Positions 56,484 to 63,342 of a stretch of DNA of 64,000 bases are shown piece by piece. Below the pieces are notes generated by a model that was not told where the DNA came from, did no database searches, and worked only from the letters and a program-made list of their open reading frames with translations. This DNA is from Desulfarculus baarsii DSM 2075 (GTDB lineage: Bacteria; Desulfobacterota; Desulfarculia; Desulfarculales; Desulfarculaceae), in assembly GCF_000143965.1 (NCBI RefSeq), contig NC_014365.1, forward strand, positions 62,001 to 126,000. The letters are read 5' to 3'. The position numbers and the translations under genes were made by a program. Each line of letters begins with the position of its first letter. The first letter of the stretch is position 1.

Positions 56484-56776
56484 TATAATCCGCTCCCGAC
56501 GCTGGAGTCGTCTGTACAGGGCCGGCACTCGGACATTGACCGATGAGATTGTTTGAAGGTATGGTTTACATTAGAAGATCGACCTGGAGTCAATTCCTCG
56601 ACCGCAACTTCAATGACCCGCGCGACATGCTCAAGGATGCGCGAGGCGGGCGAGCGGGTCTGCCCGTTAATGGCTCTGGTCACCGTTGAGGGCGCACAGT
56701 CAAGCTCCCTGGCAATATCAACCGCCAGCACTCTGCGACGTCGCAATTCGGCCCAGATGTCGTCGGTGGTAAGCAT
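56483..56776 (-). CDS. Ner/Cro-like HTH regulator
   Basis: A 97-residue protein whose first 60 residues form an HTH (IWAELRRRRVLAVDIARELDC; PSTVTRAINGQTRSPASR), like Ner of Mu and other short Cro-type regulators. A Ser/Cys-containing tail follows. It is the first gene of the early operon opposite the repressor gene, the place of ner in Mu. ATG 56776 chosen. Confidence 0.78.
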   Translation of the reverse strand: MLTTDDIWAELRRRRVLAVDIARELDCAPSTVTRAINGQTRSPASRILEHVARVIEVAVEELTPGRSSNVNHTFKQSHRSMSECRPCTDDSSVGSGL

Positions 56777-56811
56777 TAGTGCGCCCTGTCGTGCAAATGG
56801 TTTGCAGCTCT

Positions 56812-56841
56812 ATTCTATGCATATGTGGTTCAATGCGTCAA
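56812..56841 (-). promoter_or_regulatory. Early promoter of the Mu-like element, with operator-like sequences
   Basis: On the minus strand, TTGACG (56836-56841) and TAGAAT (56812-56817) are 18 bp apart. Palindromic bases (CATATGCATAG around the -10; CTAATTAG at 56844-56851) lie between the divergent repressor and Ner-like genes and are candidate operators. Confidence 0.6.
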
Positions 56842-56869
56842 CCCTAATTAGCCGAATATGGATAATTAA

Positions 56870-57628
56870 GTGAGCAACAACTCTTCCATACGTAATAACC
56901 GGGTCGAGATTGGAGGGAGATTCCGGGAAATCAGAAAGCAGTTAGGGCTCAGCCAGCAAGAGTTTGCCAGTGTTTTGGGCGTAACCCAGGCTACTGCCTC
57001 CAGGATTGAAAGGGGAGAGGTGTCCGCAACCGTCGAAGCGCTTTCAGGTCTTCTATGCGCATATCCAGATTTGGATGTTGGCTACATCCTGTGCGGCAAC
57101 ACCTCGGCCATTCAGTCACCCTGCCCGGACGCCTTGGAAGTGGCGGCGAATATTTGTCCTGTGATCCGCACCATGAACTCTGATTTGAGCGATGTGCAGC
57201 AGGAGAACGTGGCGGATGATTATCTGGCGGTTCCTCTGTTGGAAGGCAAGGCCGCCGCAGGGGCTGGGGGTGTGACTTGGAATCAAGTCAAGTCGCTTGT
57301 TTGGGTTTACAAGCCGGAGCTGGGTCAACGGCGCAACTGTGTCGCTCTGCGGGTCTGGGGGGATTCCATGGAGCCGACAATTCCCGATGGCTCCATCGTC
57401 ATAGTGGACTTAGATCAGCGAGAACCGGATGGTCGCGGAGAGCACGTTTGGGCGCTTCGCACCGAAGACGGCGACACAATCATCAAGCGACTGCGACAAA
57501 CCCCACAGGGGGTGTGGGTAATCATCTCAGACAACTCCATGTCCTATGGCCCCTCTATTGTATGGACGGGCGATTTTCACCGCCTTGTTATTGGCCGCGT
57601 CATATGGATGTGGCGCGCGTTGCCTTGA
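56870..57628 (+). CDS. LexA/CI-type repressor (XRE HTH + S24 peptidase)
   Basis: A 252-residue repressor. N-terminal XRE HTH (about 15-70; LGLSQQEFASVLGVTQATASRIERG). The C-terminal S24 domain has the catalytic Ser in GDSMEPTIPDG and Lys in TIIKRLRQ. An Ala-Gly in EGKAAAGAGG near residue 128 is a possible self-cleavage site. It is divergent from the early operon, so it probably keeps the element quiet and may release it after DNA damage. GTG start. The actual Mu repressor is not of this S24 type. Confidence 0.87.
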   Translation: MSNNSSIRNNRVEIGGRFREIRKQLGLSQQEFASVLGVTQATASRIERGEVSATVEALSGLLCAYPDLDVGYILCGNTSAIQSPCPDALEVAANICPVIRTMNSDLSDVQQENVADDYLAVPLLEGKAAAGAGGVTWNQVKSLVWVYKPELGQRRNCVALRVWGDSMEPTIPDGSIVIVDLDQREPDGRGEHVWALRTEDGDTIIKRLRQTPQGVWVIISDNSMSYGPSIVWTGDFHRLVIGRVIWMWRALP

Positions 57629-57839
57629 CCAGATGACGCGCAACAGTTCCGATTCTACGGTCACTCAAAAATATCTAATAATTTTTCGCAGTTACCGCAT
57701 ATATGTCCGCGCAACGGTTGCGCAACGCTTTGCCCACGAACTGTTGCCCAGCCACGTCCGACAATTTTAATTTCCTCCGAGATAACACTTCATAATAACT
57801 AAATATTTTTCCAAACTTGCCCGTTTGGCCCGCAGCCAT

Positions 57840-58019
57840 TTTTTGCGTTTCGTTTGACAGATTCAGCCCGAACGGCCGATTTTTTGCGTTTCGATTTTTG
57901 CGCGGATCGGGCCGGCCCCAAAATCCCTAAGACCGTGATAGTCCTACGTTAGTCCTGCTTTGGTCCCATGTTTTCAAGGCAGTATGCGGCTTTGCGTTTC
58001 GTCTGGCAGGCTATACACA
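57840..58019. repeat. Right end of Mu-like element
   Basis: TGCGTTTCG occurs at 57844, 57885 and 57993, in the orientation opposite to the left end. The 22 bases at 57840-57861 are the exact inverse of 49834-49855. The outer site runs on to GGCAGGCTATACACA, which mirrors the left-end TGTGAGCC...GCCA. Confidence 0.74.
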
Positions 58020-58036
58020 CAACTTGAAGTTGACAC

Positions 58037-58070
58037 AAAACGAAGGGGCCAACCATGAAGGCTAACCCCT
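58037..58070 (-). terminator. Displaced terminator of tRNA-Leu
   Basis: On the minus strand AAGGGGTTAGCC pairs fully with GGTTGGCCCCTT (three wobble pairs), and TTCGTTTTG follows. Being next to the truncated tRNA-Leu copy, it is the original terminator, now separated from the gene by the integrated element. Confidence 0.72.
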
Positions 58071-58137
58071 TGTTTTTATTTGGTGCCCGGGGCGGGAATC
58101 GAACCCGCACGCCCTTGCGAGCTGGGGATTTTAAGTC
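58070..58137. repeat. Attachment site copy (truncated tRNA-Leu)
   Basis: 68 bp identical to 63026-63093. It covers the tRNA-Leu 3' half up to the anticodon loop; the 5' part is absent, so this copy is not a functional tRNA. Confidence 0.92.
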
Positions 58138-58247
58138 TCACGAGTCATGTTTCCGCAACTACGACAAGAGACGATTGTATATGATATTTAGCGCAGATAG
58201 AGCTTTACAAAATCCCCTGAGTACGCCAAAATATGCCCAGTTTTGAC

Positions 58248-58274
58248 GCCGTTTGCTTCCTATTTGCTTCCGAA
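58248..58274. repeat. Arm-type repeat near the integrase gene
   Basis: 27 bp matching 62952-62978 with one difference; each holds two TGCTTCC units. Copies near both ends of the element suggest integrase or excisionase arm sites. Confidence 0.65.
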
Positions 58275-58312
58275 TTTTTGGAGCTTTCGACAATAAAAAC
58301 TGGGTAGTGACC

Positions 58313-59518
58313 ATGCACCTGCTTACGAAAAAGGGCATTGACGCCCTGCAACCCGCCGAAACGGAGTTCTGGGTATGGGATTCCAAGCTGTCAGGCTTCG
58401 GCGTCAGAGTGCATCCCACCGGCCGCAAAGTCTTTGTGGCTCAATATCGCTCGCAAACCGGCCGCACCCGCCGCATGGCCTTGGGCCAGGTGGGCAAGAT
58501 CACCCTGGATGAGGCGCGCACCCTGGCCCAGCGAGTTTTTTCCGACGTGGCTAAGGGCCTTGACCCTTCCGCCAACCGCAAGCAGGGCCGGACAGCTCCC
58601 ACCGTCGCCGAACTGTGCGCCCGTTATCTGGCCGAACATGCCCAGGCCAAGAAAAAGCCGGCCAGCCAAGTCAGAGACCGGCGGTTGATTGAGCGCTTCA
58701 TCATCCCCCAACTTGGTGGCGAGAAGGTCAACACGCTTTCCAGGGCCGACGTGGCCAAGCTGCACAACGCCATCGGCCGTGAAACGCCCATCCAGGCCAA
58801 CCGAACCCTGGCCGTGGTGTCGAAGATGATGACCCTGGCCATCCGGTGGGGCCTGCGAGACGAAGCCAAGGGCAACCCGGCCCAGTTCATCGAACGTTTC
58901 CGCGAGGCCAAGCGCGAGCGCTATTTGTCCGCCGACGAACTGGCGCAACTGGGCCAGGCCCTGGCGGCCGCCGAAAATGAAGGCTGGGGATTCAGGCCGG
59001 CCATTGACGCCATCCGCTTTCTGTTGCTGACCGGCGCGCGGGTGGGAGAGGCCCTGTCGCTACGTTGGGAATGGATTGACCGCGAGCGCGCCTGTATCTT
59101 TCTGCCAGACTCCAAGACGGGCCGCAAGGCCCTGCCCATCGGCGGCGCGGTGCTCGCGATGCTGGACGGCCTGGCCAAGCAGGCCGGCAACCCGCATGTG
59201 TTCCCCGGCCAGAGCCTGGGCCGGCCGCTGGTGGACATAAACACCACATGGCGCAAGGTGCGGGCCAGGGCTGGGCTGGAAGGCGTGCGCCTGCACGACC
59301 TGCGTCATAGCTACGCCAGCGTTGGGGCCGCATCGGGCCTGAGCTTGACGCTGATTGGCGCGATTTTGGGGCATTCCGAGCCCAGCACCACGGCCAGATA
59401 TTCTCACTTGGCCAACAACCCCTTGGCCCAAGCCGCCGATATGGTCAGCGCCAAAATCGCCGCCGCCCTGGCCGCGCCGGTGGCGGAAAAAGTTGTGGCA
59501 CTGCGACGAAAAGAGTGA
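58313..59518 (+). CDS. int: Tyrosine integrase, P4-like
   Basis: A 401-residue integrase with an N-terminal DUF4102-type domain (KLSGFGVRVHPTGRKVFVAQYR), a SAM-like core-binding domain (about 100-190) and a catalytic domain with GARVGEALSLRW (Arg), HDLRHSYAS (His, Arg) and LGHSEPSTTARYSH (His, Tyr). It inserts the element into tRNA-Leu. I chose ATG 58313; upstream in-frame starts overlap the arm-type repeat. Confidence 0.94.
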   Translation: MHLLTKKGIDALQPAETEFWVWDSKLSGFGVRVHPTGRKVFVAQYRSQTGRTRRMALGQVGKITLDEARTLAQRVFSDVAKGLDPSANRKQGRTAPTVAELCARYLAEHAQAKKKPASQVRDRRLIERFIIPQLGGEKVNTLSRADVAKLHNAIGRETPIQANRTLAVVSKMMTLAIRWGLRDEAKGNPAQFIERFREAKRERYLSADELAQLGQALAAAENEGWGFRPAIDAIRFLLLTGARVGEALSLRWEWIDRERACIFLPDSKTGRKALPIGGAVLAMLDGLAKQAGNPHVFPGQSLGRPLVDINTTWRKVRARAGLEGVRLHDLRHSYASVGAASGLSLTLIGAILGHSEPSTTARYSHLANNPLAQAADMVSAKIAAALAAPVAEKVVALRRKE

Positions 59519-59682
59519 TTTTCCCCTTGACGCCCCCGTGGCCAGACTCTATACTCTACACAGAATTAGGCAATCCGTGTCTGGCGGTGTGCGAGTTGAA
59601 GGCGGGTAGAGCCCGCCCCTTCGGGTAGGCTGCGCACATACAGGCAAGGGCGGGCATTAGGCCCGTTCGCGCTCGGGCAGAG

Positions 59683-59737
59683 CCCGCGTGAAAAGCGAAA
59701 CAGTCTTAACTGTTTTGTCTCCACGCGGGTTTTTTTG
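59683..59737 (+). terminator. Nested-hairpin terminator after the integrase gene
   Basis: Outer stem CCCGCGTG/CACGCGGG encloses AAACAGT/ACTGTTT; TTTTTTT follows. Other GC-rich stems lie just upstream (59605-59680). It can end integrase transcription or act as an attenuator before the AlpA-like gene. Confidence 0.75.
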
Positions 59738-59770
59738 TGGCCGCGCCGGAGACGGAAAGGCCTAGCCATC

Positions 59771-59980
59771 ATGAGCCAACCCGTCGTTTTTCTTGCAACC
59801 CCCCAAGCCGCCGAACTCCTGGGAATCAGCCGCAAAACGCTCGAAAAGTGGCGTCTTGTCGGCGGTGGCCCATCCTACTGCAAGGTGGGGCGTCTTGTCC
59901 GCTACACCTCCGACGACCTGCAGGCTTGGCTGGATAGCCGCCGCCGCGTGTCCACCAGCGACCCCGGCGTGGCGGCCTGA
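59771..59980 (+). CDS. AlpA/excisionase-like MerR-type HTH protein
   Basis: A 69-residue protein with the small HTH_17 fold: ATPQAAELLGISRKTLEKWR and YCKVGRLVRYTSDDLQAWL. Such proteins act as excisionases or regulators of integrase in islands and satellites. GAAAGG lies about 10 bases before the ATG. Confidence 0.86.
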   Translation: MSQPVVFLATPQAAELLGISRKTLEKWRLVGGGPSYCKVGRLVRYTSDDLQAWLDSRRRVSTSDPGVAA

Positions 59981-59982
59981 CC

Positions 59983-60222
59983 ATGGCCGGCCACGCAGAC
60001 AACACTTTTCCGGCTTGTTTCGGCAATTACCAAGCCGACTGCCCGTATAGGGATTGTGACAGGGCAACCCGCCTGGAATGCCAAGGCGCGGCCCGTCTGG
60101 CGGAGGCGCGGAAAGCAAACCTCCTTGCCCGCCGGCGGCGCGGCGAACTTGGGCCGCGTGCGGCCTATCTGGTTTGGCGCTGGAACTACGCCCCCAACGA
60201 AGTCCGCGACCTGGACGAATAG
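59983..60222 (+). CDS. Small Cys-containing protein of island
   Basis: A 79-residue protein. Four Cys in the first half (PACFGNYQADCPYRDCD; LECQG) could bind zinc. An Arg-rich stretch follows. It starts 2 bp after the AlpA-like stop. Not recognised; perhaps a small DNA-binding protein. Confidence 0.6.
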   Translation: MAGHADNTFPACFGNYQADCPYRDCDRATRLECQGAARLAEARKANLLARRRRGELGPRAAYLVWRWNYAPNEVRDLDE

Positions 60223-60232
60223 GGGTACTGAA

Positions 60233-61408
60233 ATGGCGTTGAAGCTTGTCGGCCAGGGCCTGGAAGCGCCCCGCCCAGGGGCGCGCACTCTTGGTTTTGA
60301 TACTCTTGATAATAAGAGTATTAATAACTCTTATATTTATAGCACGAAGCGTGCCAACATGCTTGACTTCGGCGGCGAAAACGGCACGGCGCACATGCAA
60401 CGCCTGCTGGGCTGGCTCCAACGCGGCGGCGCACCAAAGCCAGAAGCGGCCCAGATTGCCGAAATGGTCAATCAAAACACTGGCTTCACCTTCACCGCTC
60501 CCCACCTGGAACAGATGCTTGACCGGGCCTATGCGGCCCAGGGCAACGCGGAGGCGAATCTCACGCGGGAAATACGCGAATGGGTTTTGTCAACATCAGG
60601 CAACTTCCAGTCAACACAAGTCAACATTGAGCTTGGTTTGTCAACACCAGTCAACAAACGCAAAGTTTCCGTCGTTCTGGGCCGGCTGGTGTCCGAGGGC
60701 CTGATCGAGCGTGTCGGCAAGGAGCGGGGCCATTTTCGCGTAGTGGATCGAAGCGTGACCAGCATTGATTGGCGTTCGGCAACCTTGACCGCCGGCCTGC
60801 CCATCTTGTGGCCGCTGGATTTGCACGATCGATTTGAGACCATGCCCGGTTCGGTGATCGTCGTCGCTGGCGAGAGCAACTCGGGCAAGTCGGCCTGGAT
60901 GCTGGCCACGGCCCAGATGAACTTGGCGTCTGGCAAGTGTAAGAAAATAAGCTACTTCGCCAGCTCGAATGAGAGCAACGCCTTAACCCTGCGGAAACGC
61001 ATTGACGCCTTTGGCCTTCCAGATTCGGCATGGGAAGGCTTCGAGGCTTCCCGGCCCGGCGGCGAGTTCGCCGACGTCATAGACCCAGAAGGTCTTAATC
61101 TCATTGACTATTTGGAAGTTCACTCTGACTTCTACGAGATCGGCGGCAAGCTGGCGGCCATCTCCGAGAAGTTGCGCGACGGCGTGGCGGTCGTCGGCAT
61201 CCAGAAAGCGCCTGGCGTTGAGCTGGCGCGTGGTGGTGCCATGACCCTGGACAAGGCGACGGCCTACCTGGCGCTTCATCGCGGCGACGTTGCCAACGGT
61301 GAAGCTCACACTTTGAAGCTGCCCAAAGTGAAGTATCCGAAAGTCGATTACGCTTCAAAGCCGATCAAGTTCAAGCTGGCCGGTGGCTGTCGGTTTGTGC
61401 GGGCCTGA
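60233..61408 (+). CDS. P-loop ATPase with central winged-helix domain (RecA/RepA-like)
   Basis: A 391-residue protein. The middle (about 110-172) looks like a winged helix (LGRLVSEGLIERVGKERGHF). Walker A is GESNSGKSA at 213-221, followed by a RecA-like ATPase core (VGIQKAPGVELARGGAMTLDKAT). Similar ATPases serve as replicative helicase or RepA-type proteins in islands. The first 45 codons are AT-rich (about 60290-60350), and the start is uncertain (ATG 60359 is possible). A replication role is supported by the GTCAACA array in the gene. Confidence 0.7.
   Translation: MALKLVGQGLEAPRPGARTLGFDTLDNKSINNSYIYSTKRANMLDFGGENGTAHMQRLLGWLQRGGAPKPEAAQIAEMVNQNTGFTFTAPHLEQMLDRAYAAQGNAEANLTREIREWVLSTSGNFQSTQVNIELGLSTPVNKRKVSVVLGRLVSEGLIERVGKERGHFRVVDRSVTSIDWRSATLTAGLPILWPLDLHDRFETMPGSVIVVAGESNSGKSAWMLATAQMNLASGKCKKISYFASSNESNALTLRKRIDAFGLPDSAWEGFEASRPGGEFADVIDPEGLNLIDYLEVHSDFYEIGGKLAAISEKLRDGVAVVGIQKAPGVELARGGAMTLDKATAYLALHRGDVANGEAHTLKLPKVKYPKVDYASKPIKFKLAGGCRFVRA
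60589..60656. repeat. Iteron-like GTCAACA array
   Basis: Five exact GTCAACA copies start at 60589, 60610, 60620, 60640 and 60650, spaced 21, 10, 20 and 10 bp (whole helical turns). They fall in two reading frames, so the repetition is at DNA level. An AT-rich stretch with ACTCTT/AAGAGT lies about 250 bp upstream. Confidence 0.65.
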
Positions 61409-61440
61409 CCCCCACTTTTTGCGTGAAACAGGAGAAGCAA

Positions 61441-61674
61441 ATGCGTGAAACAGCAACGAAACCGCCGGGGGGTATCCCCAGGGCCAGGCTCAAGACCTGC
61501 GACGATGTGCGGCGCTTTCTGGCCGCCACCATCAACCGCGTCAATCGTGGCGAGCTTGACCACCAGATCGGCGGGCGTTTGGCCTACATGGCCAACATCC
61601 TTGTCGCCACCATCCGCGACAGCGACTTTGAGCAACGCTTGGCCGCGCTGGAGGGGCAAGGCAATGGGCGTTGA
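61441..61674 (+). CDS. Small island protein
   Basis: A 77-residue protein of unknown family (CDDVRRFLAATINRVNRGEL, then GGRLAYMANILVATI). Strong CAGGAGAA before ATG 61441. It overlaps the next gene by 11 bp. Helical; similar short proteins occur in phages and islands. Confidence 0.72.
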   Translation: MRETATKPPGGIPRARLKTCDDVRRFLAATINRVNRGELDHQIGGRLAYMANILVATIRDSDFEQRLAALEGQGNGR

Positions 61675-61852
61675 ATCCATCCGCCGCCGCCTGGCCAGGT
61701 TGGAGGCCGGCCAGCCGGAAAAAAACATCTGCGCCCATGATTGGGGAGTCCCCCGTTTCGCCACTGAGGACGCATGGTTCCGCGCCGCCAAGGCGCAGCA
61801 AGCCGAACTGCTGGCGGTGGAGCGAGACAGGAGAACGCCCCATGCCCAATGA
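61664..61852 (+). CDS. Small island protein with N-terminal RRRL-x2-LE motif
   Basis: A 62-residue protein starting ESIRRRLARLEAG, a motif shared with the next gene product. GAGGGG lies upstream of ATG 61664. Function unknown; the N-terminal helix may mediate assembly. Confidence 0.65.
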   Translation: MGVESIRRRLARLEAGQPEKNICAHDWGVPRFATEDAWFRAAKAQQAELLAVERDRRTPHAQ

Positions 61853-62054
61853 CGCCTTGCGCCGCCGGCTCCAGGCCCTCGAAACCGCGCCCCGCCGGAC
61901 GGCCAAACGGCCGTTGTGGATCGAAGGCCCAGGCGACGCCGCGACCGCCCGCGCTTGTGACGGGCAAGTTTTTGCCCGCCAGGCTGGCGAGCCCTGGACT
62001 GAATTCAAAAACCGAGTTGAGGCGTCCAAAGCGCCACTGATCATTTGCAACTAA
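61842..62054 (+). CDS. Small island protein, paralogue of the preceding one
   Basis: A 70-residue protein starting DALRRRLQALETA, then a Pro/Arg linker and LWIEGPGDAATA. CAGGAGAA precedes ATG 61842. It overlaps the previous gene by 11 bp. The shared N-terminal helix suggests duplication. Confidence 0.66.
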   Translation: MPNDALRRRLQALETAPRRTAKRPLWIEGPGDAATARACDGQVFARQAGEPWTEFKNRVEASKAPLIICN

Positions 62055-62068
62055 CCGTACAGGAGATT

Positions 62069-62707
62069 ATGATGAAAAAACAAATCACCGCCACCGCCGA
62101 AGCCCTTCACGCCACCGCCGGCCAGATCACGCGGGCCTGCCTGGCCCACGAAAAAGCCCAGGCCGCCATCTCGCCCGATCTGCGCCCGGAAGTGGCCAAG
62201 GCCCGCCTTGGCGAAGCCCGCCAGGCCCTCGACGTGGCCGTCAAAGAACCCCTTTCCGCCATCCGCGAGGCCCGCCCGCAAGCCGAGGCCCTGCGCCAGC
62301 GCTTGGGCGACGTCGAAGCGTGTTTGCTCCTGGCCGGCATGGCCGGGCCGGAACAGGCGGCCGTGAACGCCTCTGACTCGCTGCTGATCGCCGCCTTGGC
62401 CAGCCTGACCACCGACAGCTTGCTTGACCTGGCCGGGCGCGGCAAGCCGCTGGTCGTGCTGCTGGCCCGCCAAGAGCTGGCCCGCCGCGTGGCAGACAAA
62501 CACGCCCCCGTCGAACTCGTGGCCGCCTTCGACGCCACGGCCCTGGAGCGCTTCGGGCGGCCGGACCTTATCCGCCAGATTGCCGACGCCGAGCGTGAGG
62601 CCCTGGCCGCCGAGCGCCGGCTTCTTGAGGCTCACGGCCCGGCCGGTGACGTGGCTGTCCGAAAGTTGGCCCTGGCCCACGCCGAGGCCGCCCTCCCCGC
62701 CGCTTGA
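62069..62707 (+). CDS. Helical coiled-coil island protein
   Basis: A 212-residue, almost entirely helical, Ala/Leu/Arg-rich protein without recognised domain. AGGAG precedes the ATG at 62069 (ATG 62072 also possible). It closes the gene row and is followed by a terminator. It may be a structural or DNA-condensing protein. Confidence 0.7.
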   Translation: MMKKQITATAEALHATAGQITRACLAHEKAQAAISPDLRPEVAKARLGEARQALDVAVKEPLSAIREARPQAEALRQRLGDVEACLLLAGMAGPEQAAVNASDSLLIAALASLTTDSLLDLAGRGKPLVVLLARQELARRVADKHAPVELVAAFDATALERFGRPDLIRQIADAEREALAAERRLLEAHGPAGDVAVRKLALAHAEAALPAA

Positions 62708-62735
62708 TCGCCTGACCGCGTCCACCAACCCCATG

Positions 62736-62759
62736 GGCGGCCTTCGGGCCGCCTTTCTT
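62736..62759 (+). terminator. Terminator of the island operon
   Basis: Perfect stem GGCGGCC/GGCCGCC with TTCG loop and TTTCTT tail. Confidence 0.88.
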
Positions 62760-62951
62760 GTATCAACTCCCGATGATAGCCACCAGTTGCCATTCTGGCC
62801 GCCAAATTGCCCCGTGGTGGCACGAGCGGCGTTTGGCCGCTGTCCAACATTGCCGAGGAAAGATCGTGGCTTGTGGTGGCTATTTGGAAGTCGGCCCAGG
62901 CCAGCTTGGCCGTCGGAACCTGAACGACATACAACGGGCGCGGCTTTTCCT

Positions 62952-62978
62952 GCCGTTTGCTTCCTATATGCTTCCGAA
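62952..62978. repeat. Arm-type repeat near the tRNA-side attachment site
   Basis: Matches 58248-58274 with one difference, same orientation, about 50-75 bp inside the repeat at 63026. The rest of the 62760-63025 gap shows no credible gene. Confidence 0.65.
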
Positions 62979-63025
62979 AGCAAATCAGGCCATGTTTCGC
63001 GAGTAGGGCTAAAACGCCTAACATA

Positions 63026-63093
63026 TTGTTTTTATTTGGTGCCCGGGGCGGGAATCGAACCCGCACGCCCTTGCGAGCTGGGGATTTTAAGTC
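63026..63093. repeat. Attachment site copy at intact tRNA-Leu
   Basis: 68 bp identical to 58070-58137; it contains the 3' half of the functional tRNA gene and its downstream bases. Confidence 0.92.
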
Positions 63094-63123
63094 CCCTGTG
63101 TCTACCAGTTCCACCACCCGGGC
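63037..63123 (-). tRNA. tRNA-Leu (TAA)
   Basis: An 87-nt type II tRNA: acceptor GCCCGGG/CCCGGGC, anticodon stem GGGGA/TCCCC with loop CTTAAAA (anticodon TAA), long variable arm, T arm with TTCGATT and encoded CCA. The tRNA reads UUA codons, rare in GC-rich genomes. Confidence 0.95.
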
Positions 63124-63342
63124 GTATCCACAAGTTTGCGGACGGCTTTGGATGATACCATTGTTTGCGGTTGGTGGGTAGGGTCGTCCGGGTGGGCGCT
63201 GGCGGCCTGGCAGAAATTGCCCACGCCGCCGAGCTTGGGGGATGGCGGCCGGGTATCACTTTGATATAACGGATTAATTGCGTACAGAACATTTGGCATG
63301 CTTGCTGCAAAGATTAACGGCAACCCCAAATCGGAGCGCCAA

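Larger units (their letters stand above)
49807..58019. mobile_element. Mu-like transposon without phage structural genes
   Basis: An element of about 8.2 kb. The left end (49807-49855) and the right end (57840-58019) carry inverted MuA-type sites, all with CGAAACGCA pointing inward. It encodes a MuA-like transposase, a Ner-like HTH protein, a small early protein and a LexA/CI-like repressor, the typical early region of a Mu phage. There is no MuB, and no head, tail or lysis gene. Cargo: a P-loop NTPase with TPR-like repeats, an acyltransferase, and a small membrane ORF. Base composition is lower in GC around 52.6-54.3 and 56.5-58.0 kb. Boundaries are inferred from the terminal TG...CA; I found no clear target duplication. 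Confidence 0.78.
58070..63093. mobile_element. Integrative element in tRNA-Leu(TAA)
   Basis: About 5.0 kb bounded by a 68-bp direct repeat (58070-58137, 63026-63093) holding the 3' part of tRNA-Leu. The intact tRNA gene is restored at the right. It encodes a tyrosine integrase, an AlpA-like protein, a small Cys protein, a P-loop/winged-helix protein and several small proteins. No conjugation or capsid genes are seen, so it is a small island or satellite-type element. Confidence 0.88.

Noticed and set aside
49807-58019. Classification as a complete or decayed Mu prophage
   Set aside because: No MuB, host-nuclease inhibitor, Mor, head or tail gene is present, and both ends and the transposase look intact; a reduced transposon explains it better.
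58070-58137. Second tRNA-Leu gene
   Set aside because: Only the 3' half up to the anticodon loop is present; it is an attachment-site copy.
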